In this document: piece after piece, positions 18,396 to 25,309 of the stretch | Numbering within the stretch: the stretch's first letter is position 1 | How the letters are laid out: every line of letters begins with the position of its first letter | Position numbers and translations under genes: made by a program | Assembly: GCA_002254605.1 (NCBI GenBank) | Contig: NKPV01000003.1 | Coordinates: 1-54,680, forward strand | From: Armatimonadetes bacterium JP3_11 | GTDB lineage: Bacteria > Armatimonadota > Fimbriimonadia > Fimbriimonadales > GBS-DC | Length of the DNA stretch: 54,680 nucleotides | Direction: 5' to 3' | Notes under the pieces: model-generated | Seen by the model: the letters and a program-made list of their open reading frames with translations, nothing else | The model's database searches: none | What the model was told of the DNA's origin: nothing

Positions 18396-19121
18396 TTACC
18401 GATGGCAAATCGAGCAGTCGCTCAACTGCTCCTTGTGGATGTTGTAATGCTTCACCAGCAACTTGCCCAACTCCAACTGGTTGCGCGGAATGTTGTTCGG
18501 GTCATAGGGGATGCCATACTTATCTAACATCGCCTTCATCTCTTCTTGGGTGCGCGGGGTCTTGTAGTACATGTTAAAAACTTCCTCTTTGGGGCGAATG
18601 TTTTTCTCGGGGTTGCGGTGGCAGTCCAAGCACCACTGCATCGAGAAGTATTGCGATTTATGTGTCAGGTGCATCTTCTCGATGCCGCCGTGGCACGAGG
18701 CGCAACTGATGCCTTTGTTCACATGGGCGCTGTGGTCAAAATAGACGAAGTCGGGCAGATTGTTCACTTTGTTCCACACGAGGGGGGTGTTGTTATTGTA
18801 GCTATCACGCACGGGCTGCAACAAGGGGCTATTCGTCCAGATTTGCGAGTGGCAGGTCATACACACTTCTGTGGAGGGGACGCCTGCGTGCGCCGACTGC
18901 GTCACAGACCAGTGGCAGTACCGACAGTCGATGCCCAGCTCCTCGTAGTGGTGTTTATGGCTGAACGGCACGGGCTGGTCGGGCGGTTCGCCAACTTTCG
19001 TCCACCACGGCGAGCGCGTAATCGCCGAGCCTCCGACCGCCAAGCCGACTATCGCCAGCAAGCCGCCTACCACAGCCACGCGGGCTAATGTATTATGATG
19101 ACGCCGAAATACCTGTGCCAT
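18396..19121 (-). CDS. actA: Alternative complex III pentahaem cytochrome c subunit ActA
   Basis: 241 aa from ATG 19121. The track's GTG 3 codons upstream is part of the SD (GAGGTG, 6 nt before the ATG). One N-terminal membrane helix (about 14-33) anchors a periplasmic domain with five CxxCH motifs: CRYCH, CMTCH, CASCH, CLDCH and CSICH at the extreme C-terminus. Conserved FSHKHH and FDHSAH histidines are candidate distal ligands. It is the first gene of the operon, preceded by a strong promoter and a structured leader of about 190 nt. It transfers electrons out of ActB. Confidence 0.96.
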   Translation of the reverse strand: MAQVFRRHHNTLARVAVVGGLLAIVGLAVGGSAITRSPWWTKVGEPPDQPVPFSHKHHYEELGIDCRYCHWSVTQSAHAGVPSTEVCMTCHSQIWTNSPLLQPVRDSYNNNTPLVWNKVNNLPDFVYFDHSAHVNKGISCASCHGGIEKMHLTHKSQYFSMQWCLDCHRNPEKNIRPKEEVFNMYYKTPRTQEEMKAMLDKYGIPYDPNNIPRNQLELGKLLVKHYNIHKEQLSDCSICHR

Positions 19122-19252
19122 AACGGTCACCTCGTACGATTAGCGTACCCTCCGCTAGGAGAACTGATTCCTCCTGCCGAAGAACGCTTGTGATAAATTG
19201 CACAAACTTAGCCACGCTAAGCATTTTCTTCATAGCGAATCGCTTTCGGGAA

Positions 19253-19301
19253 GACTTGCGTAGGAGATCAGGCTTCGTCGCTCGTATCCCCTGCGCAAGT
19301 C
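19253..19301 (-). promoter_or_regulatory. Long hairpin at the 5' end of the act-cta leader
   Basis: In the minus-strand transcript, GACTTGCGCAGGGGAT pairs with ATCTCCTACGCAAGTC (one mismatch, one G-U) around a 17-nt loop. It begins about 8-10 nt after the predicted transcription start and leaves about 130 nt to the actA start. It could protect the 5' end of this 13-kb mRNA (RNase J is encoded in the window) or form part of an attenuator. Smaller hairpins follow, for example CTTAG..CTAAG and TAGCG..CGCTA. Confidence 0.6.
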
Positions 19302-19316
19302 CTCCAACGACGCTAT

Positions 19317-19346
19317 ATAATACCTAATTATCGGGCGTGTTGTCAA
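19317..19346 (-). promoter_or_regulatory. Strong sigma-70 promoter of the act-cta respiratory operon
   Basis: On the minus strand a perfect -35 TTGACA (19346-19341) and -10 TATTAT (19322-19317) are 18 bp apart. Transcription should begin near 19309-19311, giving a 5' leader of about 190 nt before actA. It is the best consensus promoter in the window and fits a highly expressed respiratory operon. Confidence 0.8.
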
Positions 19347-19409
19347 GGGATTCAAGAGGGCAGATTGTGAATGATTTCACGGAAATGGGAGCTGATTGGA
19401 AGAGCGCCC

Positions 19410-19730
19410 CTAAGCCCTTCTGAACAACGCCCAGAGCATCGCCACGAATGTAATCGCGCTGAGAATCATCGTAATTCCGCCCGGCATCCATTTGCCGGTA
19501 GTGAAGAATCGGTAGGCGAAGAACACAGCCAGCGCCAACGCCACCCCTGCGCCCAAGCCGAAGCCTGCCGTGGGGTTGCGAAAGCTTAGCCCGAAGCCCA
19601 ACAGCAGCAACGCCGCCGCAATCAGACCGTTGACCAATGAGACCACACTCTGTGCCTGTGTGTAGCCCATGACGCCGCCCGCAGCAATAATAATCGCATA
19701 CAGCAGTAGCACCACTTGGAATGCATTCAT
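19410..19730 (-). CDS. TMEM14-like small membrane protein
   Basis: 106 aa from ATG 19730, preceded by AGGAGGTG at 5 nt; the longer ORF in the track reads through argD in another frame. Four hydrophobic segments are visible (VVLLLYAIIIAAGGVMGY, VVSLVNGLIAAALLLLGFGL, FGLGAGVALALAVFFAYRFF, GGITMILSAITFVAMLWALF). The pattern with GGVMGY, SLVNG and FFAYRFFTTGKWMPGG matches the TMEM14 family, whose bacterial role is unknown. The start overlaps the argD stop as ATGA, so translation is probably coupled, but a functional link to arginine synthesis is not evident. Confidence 0.82.
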   Translation of the reverse strand: MNAFQVVLLLYAIIIAAGGVMGYTQAQSVVSLVNGLIAAALLLLGFGLSFRNPTAGFGLGAGVALALAVFFAYRFFTTGKWMPGGITMILSAITFVAMLWALFRRA

Positions 19731-20935
19731 ACCGACACCTCCTGAAACACTGCAGCGAGAACTTCGATGGACTCGTCGACATCGCTTTGGGTAATCACCA
19801 GTGGGGGCACGATGCGCAGCACCGTGTCGCTGACGGCGTTGAGGATGAGGCGTCGCGCCAACGCTTTTTGGAACACAGTTCGCGCTACGGGGTGCGTCAG
19901 TTCCACCCCAACCATTAGCCCGCGCCCACGTACTTCGCAAATCGGCGCACCATGTGATTGCAAGGCACGCAGGCGTCCCTGCAGATACGCCCCGACACAA
20001 GCAGCGTTCTCCAGCAGGTTCTCTTGTTCTATGATTTCGATCACGGCGAGCGCGGCGCTACAGGCAAGCGGATTGCCGCCGTAGGTCGTACCGTGTTCAC
20101 CCGCCTGCAGCACTTCGGTCGCGACGCCCCGCATCAAACACGCCCCCACTGGGAACCCACCGCCCAAACCCTTCGCCACCGCGACCACATCGGGCAAGAC
20201 GCCTGCATGCTGATAGGCGAACCACTTCCCTGTGCGCCCGAAGCCCGCTTGCACCTCGTCGACAATCAAGAGGGCATTATACCGATCGCATAAGTGGCGT
20301 GCTTCCTGCAGATACTCGTCGTGGATAGGATGGATACCGCCTTCGCCCTGAATCGGCTCCAGTAGGATAGCAGCGGTGCGTTCGCTGAAGGCGTCGCGCA
20401 GCGCGTGCAGGTCATTACGAGGCAAGGCGCGAAAACCAGGGAGCAGCGGTTTGAAGGGCTCCTGATACTTCGCTTGCATCGTCGCTGAGAGGGCGCCCAT
20501 CGTGCGTCCGTGAAAACTGCCTTCCAGCGTGAGGATTTCATAGTCAGGCGTCTTTTTGACGGCATTGGCGAACTTACGGGCGATTTTGATGCCCAGTTCG
20601 CACGCTTCTGCGCCGCTGTTGCAGAAAAATGCCTTTTCCATGCCAGACAGGGCGCACAAGCGTTGAGCCAGGCGCGCCTGCGGCTCGGTCAGGAAAAAGT
20701 TGCTAGTGTGCATCAATGTGCCCGCCTGCTCGCAGATACGCTGCACTAAGTGGGGATGGCAGTGCCCCACACTACACACGGCGATCCCCGCGAGAAAGTC
20801 TAAATAGGCGTTGCCCTGATCGTCGTAGAGCCGCGCCCCCGCGCCGCGCACGAACACGATGGGCTGCCGCCGATACACGGGCAAGACATAACGCTGGTCT
20901 AACTCCGCTACCGTCTCATACAAAGGCGTCGCCAT
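19727..20935 (-). CDS. argD: Acetylornithine aminotransferase (class III PLP enzyme)
   Basis: 402 aa from ATG 20935; the track begins 16 codons earlier, but TATACT 8 nt before this ATG would then be inside the gene. The class III aminotransferase core is complete: YLDFLAGIAVCSVGHCHP, FFCNSGAEACELGIKIARK, SFHGRTMGALSAT, EPIQGEGGIHP, LLIVDEVQAGFGRTGKWFA, and AKGLGGGFPVGA with the PLP lysine, then GEHGTTYGGNPLACSAALAV. It converts N-acetylglutamate semialdehyde to N-acetylornithine in arginine synthesis; a related role on succinyl-diaminopimelate or ornithine cannot be excluded. No other arg gene is nearby. Confidence 0.9.
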   Translation of the reverse strand: MATPLYETVAELDQRYVLPVYRRQPIVFVRGAGARLYDDQGNAYLDFLAGIAVCSVGHCHPHLVQRICEQAGTLMHTSNFFLTEPQARLAQRLCALSGMEKAFFCNSGAEACELGIKIARKFANAVKKTPDYEILTLEGSFHGRTMGALSATMQAKYQEPFKPLLPGFRALPRNDLHALRDAFSERTAAILLEPIQGEGGIHPIHDEYLQEARHLCDRYNALLIVDEVQAGFGRTGKWFAYQHAGVLPDVVAVAKGLGGGFPVGACLMRGVATEVLQAGEHGTTYGGNPLACSAALAVIEIIEQENLLENAACVGAYLQGRLRALQSHGAPICEVRGRGLMVGVELTHPVARTVFQKALARRLILNAVSDTVLRIVPPLVITQSDVDESIEVLAAVFQEVSV

Positions 20936-20943
20936 ACCCTGCG

Positions 20944-20949
20944 AGTATA
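20944..20949 (-). promoter_or_regulatory. -10-like TATACT 8 nt before argD start (leaderless)
   Basis: Minus-strand GGTATACT ends 8 nt before ATG 20935. No good SD lies between them, so the argD mRNA may be leaderless or nearly so. Confidence 0.5.
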
Positions 20950-21019
20950 CCTGATAGGGGAGGTACGGAGCGAGTGCGAACACAGAATGCCCTTAAGAAA
21001 AGGAGACCCGCCAAGTCGC

Positions 21020-23023
21020 CTACGCCTGCCAAGCAGGCAGGCACACGCAGAAGGTGGTTCCTTTCCCAACCTCGCTCTCGACGGTGATAAATCCCCGATT
21101 TTGACGCACGACACCGTAGACCGTTGCTAACCCCAACCCCGTATTGCCCAGTCCCTTCGTGCTGAAAAATGGCTCGAAGATACGGTCGCGTAGCTCTGCG
21201 GGAATACCCTCGCCGGTGTCTTCCACAAGGAGGCAAACATACTCCCCCGGCGCCAGATCCTCGCTCTCCGAAATGTTGCGTAGTTGCTCCTCGTTATAGG
21301 TTTCGCGTCGCGTCCGAATTGTGAGTTGCCCACTGCCTTTGCTGTTCATCGCATCACGCGCGTTGAGAGCGAGGTTCAAGATAATCTGTTCGAACTGGGA
21401 GGGATCTATCATGACAGTGGTATCGGCGTCGGTCAGTTGGAGCTGCACGCGAATATTCTCGCCAAGCGTGCGTCCCAGTAGGGGCAGGAGTTCGCGAACG
21501 ACTTTGTTGATCTCGGTGGGCAGGGGTTGGGTGAGTTGTTTTCTGGCGTATCCCAGCAGTTGGCGCACCAGTTTTGCAGCGCGTTCACTTGCTTCGATGA
21601 TGTGTTTCAGGTCGCTTTGCACGGGATGTTCAGCGGGCAAGCGTGCCTGCGCCAGTTCGGCGAAGCCAATAATTGCTGTGAGCAGATTGTTGAAGTCGTG
21701 CGCAATACCGCCTGCCAGACGCCCGATGCTCTCCATCTTCTCCGCGTGGAACAGGCGTTGCTCCAACGCTTTCCGCTCCGTGATATCGATATCTGCGCAA
21801 ATGAAGCGGGTCGTACCCCCTTGACGAATGGGGAACAGTGAAGACAAAATAACCCGCTCTCTGCCATCGGCGGTGCGAATACGCCACTCACGAAGCGGGG
21901 CGGGTTTGCCCGTGCGGGCAACCTCTTGGAGGTCTTGCAGAAACGCCTCCTGTTCCTCGGGAGTGAAAATCAGGGCGTCCAGGGTTTTCCCTTCCGCTTG
22001 CTCTTTTGTGAATCCATAAAAATCTTCGGAGGCGCGGTTCCAGAACAGGATGCGCCCTTGTTCATCGTATATCTGCATCGCGACCGTCGGAGCATTCTCT
22101 AAAATGTCTCGAACCTGTTGCAGCGCTGATTCCAGCTCCTGACGCGACTCTTCGATTTGGCGGGTATATTTCTGCTGCTGGATAATCGGTCCCGTAATCA
22201 CCATCAAGGTGCTCAAGGTGAGGAAAATAAACAGCCATCCGAAGACGTAATCACGCAAATCGATGGGTTGGGCTGCTTCCCAGTACGGCACCTGTATCGC
22301 CAGCGTGAGTACAGAGACGAGGGCGATGAGGGTGACACCACGGTGTTGATACAAAAACGTTGCGGCGACGAACACAGGCAGCAACATGGACAACGCAGGC
22401 GCGGGCAGTACCGCCACGCGTTGGAGATAAAACGACCCCCACCCCGAAACCCCACATAGGAGCGTTAGCCCAATGAGCGCAACATAGTCGCGCTTGCGCA
22501 TATGCCAGTTGTTCCACCAGACCAACAAAAAGCCCCCAGCGACCAGATGTCCCATCACATCGCCCATCCAGCGATGCAAAACGGAAAGCGCCCAGCTCTG
22601 AGAGGGGGTAATGCCATATTCCACTCGCAAAACGGTGTTCAGGAGGGGCGAAACAATCGCCGTCACCAAGCTAATCCCCGTAAACCAAACGACATCACGC
22701 CAGTGAAGGAAGCGCGGGTCGACGCGCAGCGAGCGCAACAAGGTCGCCGCTGTACCTGCTTGGATTAGCACAGGAATGGCGCTGAGCAGCGCGAGGTCCC
22801 ATCTCCGCCAGACCATGTAAACGACTCCAATGACGCCCAGTCCCGTTCCCAGCAACCCCACTCGATAGCCCCACCAATAGGTCAGCCCCAACGCCACCCC
22901 TGCCGGTAGCCAAATCAAACTGCTACGATCGGGCAAATAGGCAAACTGCAGGCTCACCCATGCCGCAAGAGCATAGGCGGCAGCAGTAACTCCCGTTTTC
23001 CATGCCGTCGCCAAAGTGATCAT
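21020..23023 (-). CDS. MASE1-PAS sensor histidine kinase
   Basis: 667 aa. About eight N-terminal helices to residue 270 form a MASE1 sensor (AAWVSLQFAYLPDRSSLIWLP, GVALGLTYWWGYRVG, VLHRWMGDVMGHLV). A PAS domain follows (about 300-420; ILENAPTVAMQIYDEQGRILFWNRASEDFYGF), then a HisKA helix with the phosphorylated His in GGIAHDFNNLLTAIIGFAELAQ. The HATPase domain shows ILNLALNARDAM (N box), VEDTGEGIP (G1), FEPFFSTKG (F box) and GNTGLGLATVYG (G2). It ends without a receiver domain. It autophosphorylates in response to an unknown signal; no response regulator is adjacent. AGGAGA precedes the ATG by 4 nt. Confidence 0.93.
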   Translation of the reverse strand: MITLATAWKTGVTAAAYALAAWVSLQFAYLPDRSSLIWLPAGVALGLTYWWGYRVGLLGTGLGVIGVVYMVWRRWDLALLSAIPVLIQAGTAATLLRSLRVDPRFLHWRDVVWFTGISLVTAIVSPLLNTVLRVEYGITPSQSWALSVLHRWMGDVMGHLVAGGFLLVWWNNWHMRKRDYVALIGLTLLCGVSGWGSFYLQRVAVLPAPALSMLLPVFVAATFLYQHRGVTLIALVSVLTLAIQVPYWEAAQPIDLRDYVFGWLFIFLTLSTLMVITGPIIQQQKYTRQIEESRQELESALQQVRDILENAPTVAMQIYDEQGRILFWNRASEDFYGFTKEQAEGKTLDALIFTPEEQEAFLQDLQEVARTGKPAPLREWRIRTADGRERVILSSLFPIRQGGTTRFICADIDITERKALEQRLFHAEKMESIGRLAGGIAHDFNNLLTAIIGFAELAQARLPAEHPVQSDLKHIIEASERAAKLVRQLLGYARKQLTQPLPTEINKVVRELLPLLGRTLGENIRVQLQLTDADTTVMIDPSQFEQIILNLALNARDAMNSKGSGQLTIRTRRETYNEEQLRNISESEDLAPGEYVCLLVEDTGEGIPAELRDRIFEPFFSTKGLGNTGLGLATVYGVVRQNRGFITVESEVGKGTTFCVCLPAWQA

Positions 23024-23183
23024 GCTCTCCTAAAAAACCTTTCGGAACATCCCCAGGAAATCTCACGACAGACGCCCTAAACGGCGCCGCGGGCTATCTC
23101 CCGATACCTAAGCATACCCAAAACATCCGCAGGAGTTCTCGGGCGCAGCACGAACTTCTATCGTGTAGGAGGCAGATTGTGCA
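23024..23183. other. Intergenic region with divergent promoters
   Basis: This 160-bp gap lies between the divergent kinase and DUF2961 genes. It contains a short inverted repeat, CACGA..TCGTG (around 23143-23165), just upstream of the SD of the DUF2961 gene, which could be an operator. No clear -10/-35 pair was found. Confidence 0.3.
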
Positions 23184-24332
23184 ATGGATATCCTACCTGG
23201 CATCGAGGGTGCAGGAGCGTTGGCGAAGCTGGTGTACCGACGCGCGGGGCGCTCGAAACGCGTTTCCAGCTGGGATCGAACAGGCGGCAATCGGGACTTT
23301 TTGACAATTCCTCAGGGCGCGACAGCGACCTTAGCGGACATTGCTGGCGCAGGCTGTATCCGCCATCTCTGGATCACGGTGGGCTGCCGCGACCGTCTCT
23401 ATTTACGGAAGACCGTCCTCAAAATGTACTGGGACGGCGAGTCGGAACCCAGCGTGCTGGCGCCGTTGGGGGACTTTTTTGGACTGGGACACGGCATCGC
23501 GCGTTCTTACATGTCGCTCCCATTTACGACGGTTACCCACGAAGCCAACGAGGGCGACTACGGCGGCGGCGTCGCGCTCAACTGCTATTTCGCGATGCCG
23601 TTTTCAACAAGGGCGCGTATCGAAGTCGCTAACGAATGCGACACGGAAATCGGCTCGTTCTACTACTATATCGATTACGAAGAGTACGACGCCCCCTTAC
23701 CTGACCAGGTTCTGCGCTTCCACGCGCATTATCGCCAGGAGTATCACACGACCGGCACGCAGGGCAACCTGTTCGAGCAGTGGCGTAACTATTGGGAACT
23801 GTTGGACACCCCCAACCTAAGCGACGCTGAGAACTATCTGATTCTGGACGCGGAAGGCGCAGGGCACTATGTCGGGTGCGTGCTCTCGGTGGACAATATC
23901 GACCCACTGCCGGTTATCCGCAAACTGGGCGGTCAGGAACAGGTCATCGCGGAGTACACTTGGTGGGGCGAGGGCGACGATATGATTTTCATCGACGGCG
24001 AGCCGTGGCCCCCGTCGCTGCACGGTACCGGATCGGAAGACTACTTCTGCCAGGCGTGGGGGATGCATCCCAAAGCGTACCTCTATGCAGGCGCCTCAAT
24101 CCCAGAGAACGACCCGAAACACCCCAATCGCCATCAGTGTACCTCGTATCGGTTCCATGTGGAAGACCCGATCCTGTTCACGAAGTCGATTCGCGTAAGC
24201 ATTGAGCATGGACACGCCAACTTGCAAGAGAACGACTACTCCAGTGTAGCGTACTGGTATCAGACGGAGCCGCATAAGCCATTAGAGCCGTTGCCTCCTG
24301 TCGCAGAGCGTATTCCGAGAAACCTGCGTTGA
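23184..24332 (+). CDS. DUF2961 family protein (GH172-like glycoside hydrolase)
   Basis: 382 aa, no signal peptide. It matches DUF2961: KRVSSWDRTGGNRDF at the start, GAGCIRHLWITV, VLKMYWDGESEPSVLAPLGDFFG, ANECDTEIGSFYYYIDY, and the signature FIDGEPWPPSLHGTGSEDYFCQAWG. Characterised members form glycoside hydrolase family GH172 and act on fructofuranose- or arabinofuranose-type linkages with paired glutamates; E residues in DGE and GSED are candidates. The product is probably a cytoplasmic alpha-furanosidase of unknown substrate. GTAGGAGG lies 11 nt before the ATG. It is followed, with TTGA overlap, by a TauE-type permease. Confidence 0.9.
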   Translation: MDILPGIEGAGALAKLVYRRAGRSKRVSSWDRTGGNRDFLTIPQGATATLADIAGAGCIRHLWITVGCRDRLYLRKTVLKMYWDGESEPSVLAPLGDFFGLGHGIARSYMSLPFTTVTHEANEGDYGGGVALNCYFAMPFSTRARIEVANECDTEIGSFYYYIDYEEYDAPLPDQVLRFHAHYRQEYHTTGTQGNLFEQWRNYWELLDTPNLSDAENYLILDAEGAGHYVGCVLSVDNIDPLPVIRKLGGQEQVIAEYTWWGEGDDMIFIDGEPWPPSLHGTGSEDYFCQAWGMHPKAYLYAGASIPENDPKHPNRHQCTSYRFHVEDPILFTKSIRVSIEHGHANLQENDYSSVAYWYQTEPHKPLEPLPPVAERIPRNLR

Positions 24333-25093
24333 ACTCGTTGTGGATTTTCCCGATAGCGGTTGGTGCGGGCGCGTTCGGCTCGATGTTAGGGCTGGGCGGC
24401 GGGATTATTTTGGTGCCTGCACTCACCCTGCTGTTTGGCGTGCCGATTAAGCAGGCGGTTGCAGCAAGCTTGGTGGCGGTCGCGGCAACCTCGTGCGCGG
24501 GCGTGCAGAGCTACTTGCACGCAGGGTTGGTGGACTGGCGTCTCGGCGTGCGGCTGCTCATCCCCACGCTGCTTGGCGCGATTGCGGGAGGCTTAATGAT
24601 TGGCTTTATTCCTGGAGAAATGGTGCGCTGGCTGTTTATCGTACTAATTCTGTACGTATTGAGCCAGATGCTCTGGGCGATGCGCCACCCTACCCCGCCA
24701 CAAGAGACCCGTCCCGATTGCCGCACCGTGTGGAACCCTCGTCAGCGTGGGATTGCGGTGGGGCTTTCGATATTGGGCGGCGTTATTTCCGCGCTATTGG
24801 GCGTCGGCGGCGGGCTAATTCAAGTACCCCTGATTCATACCATTCTCAAGGCGCCGTTGCGTTGCGCCATCGGCACCAGCACTTTTCTCATCGGCGCGAC
24901 GGCGTCCGCCAGTGCGTTGCTCTATCTTGTGCAGGGCAAACTACAACCCGATACGGTGGTGCCTGCGACGCTGGGGATAGTGATTGGCGCACGGCTGGGC
25001 GTGAAAATCGCCCAGCGAATGCCAACGCTTGCCCTGAGACTGATTTTCGTGGGGGTGATGCTGTATACCGTTGTGCGTCTCGCGCTGAAGTGA
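24329..25093 (+). CDS. TauE/SafE family anion permease
   Basis: 254 aa, about eight membrane helices in two related halves. Each half begins with a TauE/SafE motif: AVGAGAFGSMLGLGGGIILVPALTLLFGVPIKQAVAASLVAVAATS, and later GGVISALLGVGGGLIQVPLIHTILKAPLRCAIGTSTFLIG. Members export or import sulfite, sulfoacetate and similar anions, or are of unknown specificity. The start is a TTG that overlaps the stop of the DUF2961 gene (TTGA), which suggests translational coupling, though a shared pathway is not obvious. Confidence 0.88.
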   Translation: MNSLWIFPIAVGAGAFGSMLGLGGGIILVPALTLLFGVPIKQAVAASLVAVAATSCAGVQSYLHAGLVDWRLGVRLLIPTLLGAIAGGLMIGFIPGEMVRWLFIVLILYVLSQMLWAMRHPTPPQETRPDCRTVWNPRQRGIAVGLSILGGVISALLGVGGGLIQVPLIHTILKAPLRCAIGTSTFLIGATASASALLYLVQGKLQPDTVVPATLGIVIGARLGVKIAQRMPTLALRLIFVGVMLYTVVRLALK

Positions 25094-25094
25094 T

Positions 25095-25253
25095 CTAACG
25101 AGTACGCGGACGTTTCCAAAGACGCCGCTTTGCCTGATTGCGCTTATGCGCGTCGTCTTGGAATCCATCCCCCGAACGCATCTCCCTGTCAATTTCGAAT
25201 AGAGTTACCACAAGCCAGCCGATCCAATCGATCAAATACCAGAATAAGCCCAT
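25095..25253 (-). CDS. Putative 52-aa single-helix membrane protein
   Basis: The track shows a longer 82-codon frame. GGGAGG lies 7 nt before an internal ATG at 25253, which gives a 52-aa product. It has one hydrophobic segment (FWYLIDWIGWLVVTLFEI) followed by a highly charged tail (HKRNQAKRRLWKRPRTR). I recognise no family. It lies downstream of, and in line with, the mutL-like gene, and converges with the TauE permease. The good SD and amphipathic make-up support a real small gene, but conservation is untested. Confidence 0.45.
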   Translation of the reverse strand: MGLFWYLIDWIGWLVVTLFEIDREMRSGDGFQDDAHKRNQAKRRLWKRPRTR

Positions 25254-25309
25254 TTCCCGTCCTCCCGACCGGGCTAATGATACCCTCGCAAAGCCTATTA
25301 GGCTTGCTC

